NCBI RefSeq assembly: GCF_003583365.1
Contig: NZ_QXED01000001.1
Location: 558,001-622,000 of the forward strand
Direction: 5' to 3'
DNA from: Fibrisoma montanum
GTDB lineage: Bacteria; Bacteroidota; Bacteroidia; Cytophagales; Spirosomataceae
Length of the DNA stretch: 64,000 bases
The notes below the pieces were generated by a model. It made no database searches. It was not told the DNA's origin and saw only the letters and a list, made by a program, of their open reading frames with translations. Below, piece after piece: positions 9,365 through 18,500 of this stretch (its first letter is position 1; every line of letters starts with the position of its first letter). A program made the translations under genes and the position numbers.

Positions 9365-10678
9365 ATGAGTAACACGGTATCCTTGGTGCTGGCTGGGTGG
9401 CTGGGTATTGCGAGTTTGTTGGCGCAACAGGCTCCGAGGGCGGCTTTTCCCGCGTACACGCCCCAAACGCTGGTGCCGGTTGTGAAGATCAGCTCGGGAC
9501 GGGTCATCCATCGGTTTTTCGATACGTCGCCGGTTAGTCCGTCCGGGCGGTACGTGGCCCTGTTCCGCTTGCCGCAGGAAACGCGACGGCCCAAGCCGGG
9601 AGATGTCGGCGAGGTGGTGCTGGTCGATCTGCAAACCGGGAAAGAACGCGTCGTGGCTCAGTCGCGGGGCTGGGAGATGCAGTTGGGCGCCAATGTGCAG
9701 TGGGGCGGCTCGGATGAGGAACTATACTTCAACGACGTAGACCCGGCCACCTGGAACGCCTTTGCCGTGCAGCTTAATCCGCTTACGGGTCAGTCGCGCC
9801 GGATGGACGGCACCGTTTTCATGGCGTCGGCCGATGGGAAAAAACTGGCGTCGTATAACCTCATCAGTTCGCGCCGGGCGCAGGTCGGCTACGGGGTGGT
9901 TGTGCCTGACTCGCTAACGCCGAAGAACATTGGCCCGGTGGCTACCGACGGCATCAACATTACGGATACCCGCACCGGCAAAACCAGGCGCATCATAACC
10001 ATTCGTGACATCTACGAAAAATCGGTGCCGAGCATCGCCATTCCGAACCCGCAGGCGTACGAATATTACTGCTTCCAGGTGAAGTGGAACCCACAGGGAA
10101 CCCGGCTGTTGACTACGGTCCAGTGGACACCGGTTACCGGAGGCTCCCGCCGTCGGTCGGTTATCACGATGCGGCCCGATGGTTCGGACCTGCACACGGC
10201 CATCACCCCCGACCAGTGGGCAAAGGGTGGGCACCACGTTAACTGGACACCCGACGGCGAACACCTGTCGATGAACCTGGAGGTAGACGGCAAACCCGGT
10301 CTGGAGTTGATCACCGTCCGGTACGACGGCGCTGACATGAAGACGGTTTTTTCGCCCGGTTCAGGCCATCCCTCCCTGCACCCTAACCAGCTACCGTACA
10401 TTGTAACGGATGCCTACCCGGATGAAGGCGTAACGGCTAATGATGGCACCGTGCCCATCCGACTGCTCAATCTGTCGACCGGCACGGAGCAGGCTATTGC
10501 CAGGATTTTTCTGTCGAAGGCGCAGGGAGAGTTTCGGATTGACGCGCATCCCGCCTGGGACCGTTCCGGGCGCTACGTGGTTTTCAATGGCTTCGTCGAT
10601 GGTACCCGAAGCGTTTTTCTGGCCGACCTGAAAGGCCAACTGGACGAATCAGTAAAACATACCCTAACTGGAAAATAG
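9365..10678 (+). CDS. Exported beta-propeller protein, possible oligouronide lyase (PL22-like)
   Basis: This is a secreted protein of about 437 residues built of TolB/WD40-like beta-propeller repeats, for example HHVNWTPDGEHLSMNL, SGHPSLHPNQ and AHPAWDRSGRYVVFNG. The start was set at the ATG of MSNTVSLVLAGWLGI, which gives a clean signal peptide ending LLAQQ; the frame also has a TTG at 9356. Propeller folds with conserved histidines occur in oligogalacturonate lyase (PL22) and in ulvan lyases (PL24/PL25), and the setting among uronate genes makes a lyase plausible. The exact family cannot be fixed from the sequence alone; a non-catalytic binding protein is the alternative. Confidence 0.6.
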   Translation: MSNTVSLVLAGWLGIASLLAQQAPRAAFPAYTPQTLVPVVKISSGRVIHRFFDTSPVSPSGRYVALFRLPQETRRPKPGDVGEVVLVDLQTGKERVVAQSRGWEMQLGANVQWGGSDEELYFNDVDPATWNAFAVQLNPLTGQSRRMDGTVFMASADGKKLASYNLISSRRAQVGYGVVVPDSLTPKNIGPVATDGINITDTRTGKTRRIITIRDIYEKSVPSIAIPNPQAYEYYCFQVKWNPQGTRLLTTVQWTPVTGGSRRRSVITMRPDGSDLHTAITPDQWAKGGHHVNWTPDGEHLSMNLEVDGKPGLELITVRYDGADMKTVFSPGSGHPSLHPNQLPYIVTDAYPDEGVTANDGTVPIRLLNLSTGTEQAIARIFLSKAQGEFRIDAHPAWDRSGRYVVFNGFVDGTRSVFLADLKGQLDESVKHTLTGK

Positions 10679-10709
10679 ACCCGCGTAAACGACTCAACCG
10701 GTAAACGAA

Positions 10710-11864
10710 ATGGAAACGCCCGGCTACCAACGGATCAAGACGACGTCGCTGAACTTCGTAAACGCCATGAAATTAGGCGACGTGCCCGGTGTGTACCGCA
10801 AGGAACGGGGCGAAGGCGAAAGCTTCTATGGTTCGTACCATGCCGCTCATATTCTAGATCTGTTTGGTGAACTGCAACACCAGCCAGCCGCCGACCTCGA
10901 CATCTGGGCTGAGCAGTTCCGGCGTCGGCAAACGAGTCAGGGGTATTTTTCCGGCAACGCGGCTGATACCAATCGTACCCGGACGCTGGATGAACTGGAG
11001 CCCGTCTGGCACTACACACGCGGCAACATCTGGGCGTTACGGGTACTTAATCGTCGGCCCGAACGGGAGATGCGTTTTCTGGAGCCGCTGCTGAACGCTG
11101 ACACGCTGTACCGCTGGGTGAAGCACTACAACTGGCGCAACGCGTGGGCAGCCGGCAATCAGGTGCTGGCAGCGGCTACGGCCCTGTTTGCCCTGCGCGA
11201 CTGGTTTGGCGCTTCGGAAGTAGATAAATTGATGGAAGAAGCCCTGTTCCCGGCACTCGAAGAGGTGCAGGACAGCCAGACGGGGTATTGGGGAACGCAA
11301 TTGGGCGCTGACCTGCCAAACGGACTATTCGGGACCATTCATGTCGTACCGATCTACTTTGCGATGGGCTGGCCACTGCGGCATCTGGAACGGGCCATTG
11401 ACTCAACGCTGGCCTGCCAACTGGCCGACGGTTCGTTCTGGCCCGGCGGCTCCGACTGCCCCGACTTCGACGGCGCTTACCAGTTAGCCAACCTGACGGC
11501 TCTGACCGAGTATCGGCGCGAGGATGTCGAACGGGCCTGTCGGCGGTATCTAAGCCATGCGCTTCAGCACGAAAGCCCGGATAGAGTGGGCTGGTTGTTG
11601 CACCGCCGGGATAGCCAACCGACCGATTGGGTACCCCGGCCGCACTGGATCTGGAAAGTAGGCGACACAACGGCTTCGGCTGAACTGCGTGACGAAGATC
11701 CAGACCGGACGCACATCATGCTTGGGTCGTGGTTTTATCCGCTCTCCATTGCGCTGGTGAGCCACGTACTGGGCGACACCGGTTACGAAGGGCCGTATCA
11801 CTTCAACAGCGATACCTTACACGTTTGCAACGTATTCAACGAGCCACTGGCCAGCTATCAATAA
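10710..11864 (+). CDS. Unrecognised alpha/alpha-toroid protein
   Basis: This protein of 384 residues has no signal peptide, so it is predicted to be cytoplasmic. It has repeated helix pairs with aromatic and glycine turns (YRWVKHYNWRNAWAAGNQ, DSQTGYWGTQLGADLPNG, CQLADGSFWPGGSDCPDF) as in (alpha/alpha)6 barrels and terpene-cyclase-like toroids. I cannot place it in a named family. The C-terminal part is rich in Trp and His (PRPHWIWKVGD). It follows the propeller gene by 31 bases and precedes a clan-A hydrolase by 44, so it is probably in the same operon and acts on the imported glycan. A glycoside hydrolase or lyase of a toroid family is a guess. Confidence 0.6.
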   Translation: METPGYQRIKTTSLNFVNAMKLGDVPGVYRKERGEGESFYGSYHAAHILDLFGELQHQPAADLDIWAEQFRRRQTSQGYFSGNAADTNRTRTLDELEPVWHYTRGNIWALRVLNRRPEREMRFLEPLLNADTLYRWVKHYNWRNAWAAGNQVLAAATALFALRDWFGASEVDKLMEEALFPALEEVQDSQTGYWGTQLGADLPNGLFGTIHVVPIYFAMGWPLRHLERAIDSTLACQLADGSFWPGGSDCPDFDGAYQLANLTALTEYRREDVERACRRYLSHALQHESPDRVGWLLHRRDSQPTDWVPRPHWIWKVGDTTASAELRDEDPDRTHIMLGSWFYPLSIALVSHVLGDTGYEGPYHFNSDTLHVCNVFNEPLASYQ

Positions 11865-11908
11865 ACAACCTGAACCCTTATTCATTAGTGACCCAGACCT
11901 AACGAATT

Positions 11909-13300
11909 ATGAACTACTTACTAACTCTGATCGGTGTTTTACTCATCTCGAATCCGGGGGTTACGCCCAACTGGAAAGCGGTGGGAAAGCTCAAAACCCG
12001 CGACGCCAAAGATATTAAGTCCAGCACCTGGAGCATCGGGGGCGAAACCCTCGACCGGGATTATACCGATTACCAGTCGTACAAAACGTACCTCGGTCCG
12101 CTGGGTGCCAAGCGCATCCGGTTGCAGGGTGGTTGGGCTAAGTGCGAGAAAGTGAAGGGCCAGTACGACTTTGCCTGGCTCGATGCCGTCATTCCGGATG
12201 CGGCTTCGCGCGGGGTGGCTCCCTGGGTAGAACTGTCGTACGGCAATCCCATCTACGAAGGTGGGGGCGAAGCCAAACTCATGGGCCGTATCCCAACCTC
12301 CGCCGAAGGGCTAACCGCCTGGGACAACTGGGTGCGGGCGATGGTCACGCGCTACAAAGGGCAGGTGCCGGAGTGGGAAATCTGGAACGAACCCGACGGC
12401 AATCCGCTCAACACCGGCAAGGAACTGGGCGTATTTTATATCCGTACGGCGCGTCTTGTGAAAAGCATCCAGCCAGACGCCCGGCTCATCGCCCTCGGAA
12501 TGGCCAGCGTCACAAAGCTGGACTGGCTGCGTGATTTTTTTGAGGTGCTGAAGCAGGAGAACGCGCTCGATCTGGTCGATATCCTGACGTATCACGGCTA
12601 CAGCCCGAACCCGGATGACTCGTACCCGAAGATTGAGGAGATGCGGAAGCTGGTCTGGTCGTATAACTCGAAAATCGTCTTTATGCAGGGGGAGAATGGC
12701 GCTCCCTCCACACCGAGCGCCCAGACCATCGGAGCCTTGCGGCAGTATGACTGGAGCGAGCTGACCCAGGCCAAGTGGGACCTCCGCCGGATGCTCGGCG
12801 ACCACGGCCGGGGCATTGCGACCAACCTGTTTACCATCTCCGATATTCACTACGCGGCCGGCGACCACATGGTCGGCGTCAACACCAAAGGTCTCTTGCA
12901 AACAAACCCCGACAAGACCATTAAGCGGCCCAAACTGGCCTACCAGGCGGCTCAGCACGTGTTCGCGCTGTTCGATGAGAACATTGAGACCTTGCAGCAG
13001 GTCAGGCCAACGGTCAATCAGGAAACGGTGAATGCGTTTGCGTACCGCCACAAAAAAAACGGCGGTAGTCTGGTTACGCTTTGGAGCAAGGAAGCCCGGC
13101 CCGCCGACGAATACACACCCAAACCCACGACCCTGACCGTGGACGGTCAGTTCAAACAGCCGGTCTTTGTGGACCTGATCAGCGGGACGATGTACGAAAT
13201 TCCGAAAACCAACTGGTCGAAAAAAGGAAACACGGTTACGTTCACTGAACTTCCGGTGCCGGATTATCCGGTGCTAGTTGCGGACAGAAGCGCATTATAA
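11909..13300 (+). CDS. Clan-A glycoside hydrolase (GH39-like), paralogue 1
   Basis: This is a secreted (alpha/beta)8-barrel glycosidase of 463 residues. The signal peptide is short (MNYLLTLIGVLLISNPG). The proposed acid/base is Glu161 in EWEIWNEPD, and the proposed nucleophile is Glu262 in MQGENGAPS about 100 residues later, the spacing expected of clan GH-A. A C-terminal beta domain ends with PVLVADRSAL. Two paralogues lie at 16957 and 18501, sharing the blocks AGWxKxEKVKGxYD and LTQAKWDLRRMLGD. The sugar specificity cannot be read from the sequence. The overall pattern is closest to GH39-type enzymes, but this may be an unclassified family. Confidence 0.75.
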   Translation: MNYLLTLIGVLLISNPGVTPNWKAVGKLKTRDAKDIKSSTWSIGGETLDRDYTDYQSYKTYLGPLGAKRIRLQGGWAKCEKVKGQYDFAWLDAVIPDAASRGVAPWVELSYGNPIYEGGGEAKLMGRIPTSAEGLTAWDNWVRAMVTRYKGQVPEWEIWNEPDGNPLNTGKELGVFYIRTARLVKSIQPDARLIALGMASVTKLDWLRDFFEVLKQENALDLVDILTYHGYSPNPDDSYPKIEEMRKLVWSYNSKIVFMQGENGAPSTPSAQTIGALRQYDWSELTQAKWDLRRMLGDHGRGIATNLFTISDIHYAAGDHMVGVNTKGLLQTNPDKTIKRPKLAYQAAQHVFALFDENIETLQQVRPTVNQETVNAFAYRHKKNGGSLVTLWSKEARPADEYTPKPTTLTVDGQFKQPVFVDLISGTMYEIPKTNWSKKGNTVTFTELPVPDYPVLVADRSAL

Positions 13301-13316
13301 AAACACAACCAGGTTT

Positions 13317-14810
13317 ATGGCACCCTACCTAACCCGCCGACAATGGCTTTTGGCTTCAGCCCTGCTGACGGTTTCGGCGCGGGTGAAGGGAAACGGTACT
13401 AAACCCTACCAGTATATGCTGGCAGAAAAGATAGCGGAGGAAAATACGCCATCGGCTGATTTTTACGTACCGTTCGGGTGGGGTGCATCGCGTGTACCAT
13501 CCGCTGGCCCGGGGTTGACGTTGGTCTGGAAACCGGCTTCGTCAGCCATCAGCCAGCCAGCACGGCTGCGTATTTCCAGCGCCACCGACGTGCGGGAAGT
13601 ATGTACCGTACTGGTTAAAACGGCTACGTCGGGTCAGGAGGTAGGCGTCATCGACGTTCGCTACGCCACGTACATGCAGCCGTTTGAGCTGGCAATTCCA
13701 AATGCTCTGCTGCCAACGGTTATTCAGGAGGGGGTGATACTAACCCAGCAATCGGGCAACAAGCCGTTCTGGATCTTCAGCCGGACAGCTTCGCCCACTT
13801 CTGCTCCCGACGCTTTATTGCCGCACATCCTGCTAAGTGACCAGGGTTCGTCGGCAGATGCGTGGAAAGAGCGGCTGCTTTCGGTCGCATCTGTGCAGAC
13901 GTTCGGCTGGATGCACGGTTGCGTGCTGGATGGTCTGCAGGAACTGAGCCAGAGCACACCCGAAGCGAAGGAACTGCTGAAACAACACCTGGCGCTGTAT
14001 TTCGGCAACGATCGCCTGGAGTACGCCGGATTTAGTAACTCCCGACTGGTCAATACCATCAACGGTGTTGAATCGCTGCTGCCATTCGCTATGCTAGCCC
14101 AGGTCAATCCCCGCCATCCGGGAATTGACAGAGCATTGGCGTTTTGTAAAGACCACGTCGATGCGAATGGCGTCATTGCCGATGGCGAGGGCACCAACCG
14201 GACCATAAAAACGGAAGAGTGTTACACCGTCAGCTATCCACTGGCCGTGATGGCGAAGCAGTTGAAACGGCCGGAGCTTGTGTCGTGGGCCATTCAGACC
14301 CTGATGGCCCGCACCCGCACTCTTCACCAAAGCGACGCGATCTACCAGCGGGGCAGCGAGTCGGGAGGCAACCTGACTTTTGGAAATTGGGGACGTGGGG
14401 TGGCGTGGTATCTGCTCGGCCTGGCCAAATCGCTGGTGCATTTACCAAACAACAGTGAAACCGAAACGCTGCGTCAGACCTTTCGGCGGGCCGTCGACCA
14501 GGTTCTGGGCTACCAGCAGCCGAACGGATTGTGGTTCTGTTTTATGGATCAGCCTCAAACGGGCCTCGAAACATCGGGTTCGGCCGGCATAGCAGCCGCT
14601 CTGTCGTACGGGTATCGGCACGGCCTGCTTGATCGGAGCGCCCGGGTGGCTGCGGCAAAGGCTGGAAAAGGACTGGTGCCCTATTTTACCCCCGATGGAT
14701 TCCTGACGGGAACGGTTCAGGCCAACAAAGGCGGATTAGCCCTACAGACCGGTAATTTCAGGGTCATTGCCCCCTATACCCTGGGCTTTTTAGCACACGT
14801 GTATGGTTGA
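13317..14810 (+). CDS. Unsaturated uronyl hydrolase (GH105/GH88-like)
   Basis: This is an (alpha/alpha)6-barrel enzyme expected to hydrolyse the 4,5-unsaturated uronic acid that lyases leave at the non-reducing end, giving the free unsaturated sugar that enters the KduD pathway. The start was moved to the ATG at 13317 because it produces a twin-arginine-like leader (LTRRQWLLASALLTVSARV); the open frame begins earlier at a TTG. An N-terminal beta-rich domain of about 170 residues precedes the barrel. Family motifs are IKTEECYTVSYPLAVMAK, GNWGRGVAWYLLGLAKSL and GLETSGSAGIAAALSYG. It follows the clan-A hydrolase by 16 bases. Confidence 0.82.
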   Translation: MAPYLTRRQWLLASALLTVSARVKGNGTKPYQYMLAEKIAEENTPSADFYVPFGWGASRVPSAGPGLTLVWKPASSAISQPARLRISSATDVREVCTVLVKTATSGQEVGVIDVRYATYMQPFELAIPNALLPTVIQEGVILTQQSGNKPFWIFSRTASPTSAPDALLPHILLSDQGSSADAWKERLLSVASVQTFGWMHGCVLDGLQELSQSTPEAKELLKQHLALYFGNDRLEYAGFSNSRLVNTINGVESLLPFAMLAQVNPRHPGIDRALAFCKDHVDANGVIADGEGTNRTIKTEECYTVSYPLAVMAKQLKRPELVSWAIQTLMARTRTLHQSDAIYQRGSESGGNLTFGNWGRGVAWYLLGLAKSLVHLPNNSETETLRQTFRRAVDQVLGYQQPNGLWFCFMDQPQTGLETSGSAGIAAALSYGYRHGLLDRSARVAAAKAGKGLVPYFTPDGFLTGTVQANKGGLALQTGNFRVIAPYTLGFLAHVYG

Positions 14811-14938
14811 GCACTTGCTGACATGTACCGATAAAGTTGTTTTAAACGAATTCAAAAATCGGGCTTCCTCATTTTAGCCCAACTGACTATGAACGAATTG
14901 GCTAAACCAATATACCGCACCAAAAGACACCAGTAGGC

Positions 14939-16942
14939 ATGATTCGCTCTTGTAATCCAATAGACGGGCAGAAAGAATTCGATTTTACCCGGAAAGGCCC
15001 GACTCAGAACGGGTTCGTCTGGAAATTCTCCCGGCCACTAACGGGCGGACTGGCTATGCTGTTCTGCCTGCTTCTACTGGGCGTTGGAGAGATGGCGTGC
15101 CGGGCGCAGACCGGAACAGGTCGTGTGCCTGAATCGTTTGTGAAAACGCTCCCAGACCATCCTCGTCTTTTGGTCCGCAGCAACCGGTTTGAATCGCTGA
15201 AGCAGCAAAACGATTCCGTTTCGCTGCAACTGAAAGCCTATATACAGCATGAAGCCGAGCGCCTGCTGACGGCCGATACCATCGTATACCCCAAAACCGG
15301 CTTTAAGTTCGGACCCATGCGCAACGTACAGGGGCGCATTATTGCCCTGGCGATGGGCTACCGGCTCACCGGCGACACTCGCTTTCTAGACCGGGCCCGC
15401 GCTGAACTGCGGCAACTGGCGGCCCTGCCCGACTGGGCACCGAACCACTTTCTGGACGTGGGCGAAGGGGCTCTGGCGGCCGGTATCGGTCTCGACTGGC
15501 TCTATGACGACCTGCCTGCCGGCGAGCGCGATGCCATTGCGCAGGCCATCGTCAACAACGCCCTGCTGCCCTCGCTACAGGTTACCGAAGGAAACGGCAG
15601 CTGGGTGGCCGGCGATTTCAACTGGACGCAGGTGTGCCACGCCGGGTTAACAACGGGTGCATTGGCCATTGCCGAACGCGAGCCGGAACTGGCGAAACAG
15701 ATTATCAACCGCGCCATTAAAAACCTGCCCAACGCCGGTGCCGTCTACGCCCCGGACGGTGCCTACCCGGAAGGACCAAGCTACTGGTCGTACGGCACTA
15801 CCTTTCACGTGCTGCTGGTGGAGGTCCTGCGGTCGGCGCTGGGCAGCAGCTACGGCCTCGAACAGTTTCCCGGCTTTCTGAAGACCGCCGATTACAACCT
15901 GCAGATGGTGGGCACGAGCGGACTGGATTTTAACTATTCGGACTACCACCTGGAGCAGCAGAACGAGCCCATCATGCTCTGGTTTGCCCGCGAAACCCGC
16001 CGGCCCGAGCTGGCCACGCAGGAAATTACCGACCTGCTGACCATCTGCCGCGCGGCCCGGGCGGGCACTAAAAGTCCGGTACACACTAACCGGCACACTC
16101 CCCTTGAGCTGCTGTGGTGGAACCCGGACTTAGCCCCAAAAACCGGTAGCTTTCCGCCCCGGCACTGGACCTCGCAGGGTGGGGCCGGCCTTCCGGGGTT
16201 GCCTATGGCCGTTATGCGGTCGGCCTGGCCCCGGCAGGATTCGCTCGCTACGTTTGTGGCCATCAAAGGCGGCACACCCAACCACTCTCACGCCCACATG
16301 GACGTCGGTAGTTTTGTGCTCGAAGCCGACGGGGTGCGCTGGGCCATTGACCTCGGCACGGAGAGCTACGACAAGATGCGGGCGGCCAAACTGGACCTCT
16401 GGAGCTACACCCAGACCAGTAACCGCTGGGCCACGTTCCGGGTGGGTCCGGAAGGCCACAACATTCTGCGTTTCGACCAGCAACGGCAGGAGATCGACGG
16501 AAAAGCCGACATCAGTATATTGCCGGAGGCCAACGGGATCGTGGGCAACCGGGTCGATTTAACCCCGGTGTACCGGCATCAGGTAGCCAGCGTCGGGCGG
16601 GTTATCCAGCTGCAGCCCGACAAGTCGGTACGGCTGGAGGATGCCTGGACCACCGCCGACAAGCCCGTTACGGCCTCGTGGCAGTGGCTGACGAAGGCCA
16701 ACGTCACCCAAACACCCAGGGGGCTGCTGTTGCAGCAGGACAATAAATCACTGGAACTGCTCGTGTCGGCCTCGGCTCCGTATACCGTTGCAATTGAGGA
16801 CGTATCAGCCCCACGGAACATACAGGATTCGCCGAACCCGGGCGTCAGCCGCATCGTGATTCAACTGACGTCTCCGGCCAAAACAACCACCACCTTACAC
16901 GTACACATGCTTCCGGGCCGCGTTACCGCCAACCGGAAATAG
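14939..16942 (+). CDS. Exported heparinase II/III-family polysaccharide lyase
   Basis: This is a secreted or periplasmic lyase that cleaves uronate glycosidic bonds by beta-elimination. A long N-terminal segment with a hydrophobic core (LAMLFCLLLLGVGEMACRAQ) is the signal. An alpha/alpha-toroid domain follows, with DFNWTQVCHAGLTTGA and YPEGPSYWSYG (likely active-site Asn/His and Tyr). A beta-sandwich heparinase II/III domain contains NHSHAHMDVGSFVLEADG and WAIDLGTESYD. The 667 residues match alginate, heparan or ulvan lyases of this superfamily. Which uronate linkage it cuts cannot be told. It lies between the GH105-like gene and the second clan-A hydrolase. Confidence 0.85.
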   Translation: MIRSCNPIDGQKEFDFTRKGPTQNGFVWKFSRPLTGGLAMLFCLLLLGVGEMACRAQTGTGRVPESFVKTLPDHPRLLVRSNRFESLKQQNDSVSLQLKAYIQHEAERLLTADTIVYPKTGFKFGPMRNVQGRIIALAMGYRLTGDTRFLDRARAELRQLAALPDWAPNHFLDVGEGALAAGIGLDWLYDDLPAGERDAIAQAIVNNALLPSLQVTEGNGSWVAGDFNWTQVCHAGLTTGALAIAEREPELAKQIINRAIKNLPNAGAVYAPDGAYPEGPSYWSYGTTFHVLLVEVLRSALGSSYGLEQFPGFLKTADYNLQMVGTSGLDFNYSDYHLEQQNEPIMLWFARETRRPELATQEITDLLTICRAARAGTKSPVHTNRHTPLELLWWNPDLAPKTGSFPPRHWTSQGGAGLPGLPMAVMRSAWPRQDSLATFVAIKGGTPNHSHAHMDVGSFVLEADGVRWAIDLGTESYDKMRAAKLDLWSYTQTSNRWATFRVGPEGHNILRFDQQRQEIDGKADISILPEANGIVGNRVDLTPVYRHQVASVGRVIQLQPDKSVRLEDAWTTADKPVTASWQWLTKANVTQTPRGLLLQQDNKSLELLVSASAPYTVAIEDVSAPRNIQDSPNPGVSRIVIQLTSPAKTTTTLHVHMLPGRVTANRK

Positions 16943-16956
16943 CCTTGACCCTGATT

Positions 16957-18471
16957 ATGAAACATACCGTTTTGACTACGGCTTTTACCCTGACAGCCAG
17001 CCTGTTTTTTGGGAATAACGAAGCCTCGTTCGCCCAGGCTATCGACACCAGCCCCGACCGGGTGAAAACCGATTTCGCTATTACCATGTCCCGCATCGGC
17101 ACGGTGAAGCCCCGCTCGACGAGCGAGATTACGGCCTCCAACTGGTTGATCGGCTGCGAAACAATGGACCGCGACTTCACCGATTACGACCAGTACAAAG
17201 ACTACATTGCCCCCCTCGGCATTAAGCGACTGCGGATGCAGGCCGGCTGGGATAAGACCGAAAAAGTGAAAGGGCAGTACGACTGGGCGTGGCTCGACCA
17301 CATCATTGACGATGCCCACCGGCGCGGCTTCCAGCCCTGGCTCCAGACCTCCTACGGCAACCACAACTACCCCAACGGGGGCGGGGCTAACCTCGGCGCG
17401 GGCGTACCGACCTCGCCCGAAGCGCTGGCGGCCTGGGACCGCTGGGTGGAAGCGATGGTGAAGCGTTACAAAAACAAAGTGGTTGACTGGGAGATCTGGA
17501 ACGAACCCAATTTTGGCGACAATCAGGAAAATACGCCCGATAAGTTCGCCAACCTGACCATCCGCACCGTCGACATCATCAAGCGCATCCAGCCCGAAGC
17601 CCGGGTGTCGGGCCTGGCCATGGGCCACATCGACCTCGACTACGCCGACCGGTTTTTCAAGGTGCTGGCCGACCGCAAAAAGATAAACCTCTTCGATAAC
17701 TTCACCTACCACGACTACGTCTACAACCCCGATTCGCACTACGGCAAGGTGATGAAGCTGCGGGCGGTGCTCGACAAATACGCCCCCAACATTCCGCTGC
17801 GGCAGGGCGAAAACGGCTGCCCGTCGGGTGGCGGCAGCGGCCGGGGTGCTCTCTGGGATTACGACTGGAGCGAACTGACCCAGGCCAAGTGGGACCTCCG
17901 CCGGATGCTCGGCGACCTGGGCCACGACATCGAAACGAGTATTTTCGGGCTTATTGAAATGGCCTATACCAACGGCCCCATCAACCGGCTCAACTACAAG
18001 GGCATTATCAAGTCCGACTCGACCAAGCGGGCCATCCGGCCCAAAACGGCCTACTACGCCATTCAGCACGTCACGTCAATTTTTGACAACTCGCTGGAGC
18101 GGCTAAAGAACCTGAAGCCATCGTACAACAACGCCTACGTACCCGCCGACCCATCGGAGGTGATCTACAGCCGCAGCACCGACCGCAGTGTGGCGGTGTA
18201 CGGCTACCGGCATAAAAATACCAGCAAGCAGGTGTACACCATCTGGTCCGACGAGTACATTCCGGCAGAGTCGAACAAGACCCGGAACCTGAATTTTACC
18301 TTTATCAACGGCAACTTCGACCAGCCGGTGTACGTCGACCTCATTACGGGAGGGGTGTACGAAATTCCGGCCAGTCAGTGGAAAAAAACGGGTTCGACCT
18401 ATTCTTTTACCAACATCCCGGTCTACGACGCACCGATCCTGATTGCCGACAAAAGTCTGGTGAAATTTTGA
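16957..18471 (+). CDS. Clan-A glycoside hydrolase (GH39-like), paralogue 2
   Basis: This secreted paralogue has 504 residues from the ATG at 16957 (MKHTVLTTAFTLTASLFF; the frame extends to a TTG at 16945). Compared with paralogue 1 it has an extra N-terminal block (IDTSPDRVKTDF...IGTVKPRST) that is shared with paralogue 3. The acid/base is in DWEIWNEPN and the nucleophile in LRQGENGCPSG. A 43-base stretch at 17875-17917 is identical to 12761-12803 in paralogue 1. A large antisense open frame covers its first 1.1 kb but is a codon-bias shadow. The activity is presumably on a related linkage in the same glycan. Confidence 0.77.
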   Translation: MKHTVLTTAFTLTASLFFGNNEASFAQAIDTSPDRVKTDFAITMSRIGTVKPRSTSEITASNWLIGCETMDRDFTDYDQYKDYIAPLGIKRLRMQAGWDKTEKVKGQYDWAWLDHIIDDAHRRGFQPWLQTSYGNHNYPNGGGANLGAGVPTSPEALAAWDRWVEAMVKRYKNKVVDWEIWNEPNFGDNQENTPDKFANLTIRTVDIIKRIQPEARVSGLAMGHIDLDYADRFFKVLADRKKINLFDNFTYHDYVYNPDSHYGKVMKLRAVLDKYAPNIPLRQGENGCPSGGGSGRGALWDYDWSELTQAKWDLRRMLGDLGHDIETSIFGLIEMAYTNGPINRLNYKGIIKSDSTKRAIRPKTAYYAIQHVTSIFDNSLERLKNLKPSYNNAYVPADPSEVIYSRSTDRSVAVYGYRHKNTSKQVYTIWSDEYIPAESNKTRNLNFTFINGNFDQPVYVDLITGGVYEIPASQWKKTGSTYSFTNIPVYDAPILIADKSLVKF

Positions 18472-18500
18472 TCACCTGTTGAATTCCGACCAGATCATAC

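Noticed and set aside
9365-10678. Firm assignment of the propeller protein to PL22
   Set aside because: The propeller repeats are clear, but the metal-binding His and Gln set of PL22 could not be confirmed by eye; kept as possible.
12311-13051. 246-codon antisense frame in the first clan-A hydrolase
   Set aside because: It is the same type of shadow as in the paralogue, which supports a codon-bias origin rather than a gene.
16861-18069. 402-codon open frame antisense to the second clan-A hydrolase
   Set aside because: It mirrors a clear enzyme gene with conserved catalytic motifs, and its translation is a low-complexity Val/Gly/His-rich mix with no family resemblance; it arises from codon bias.
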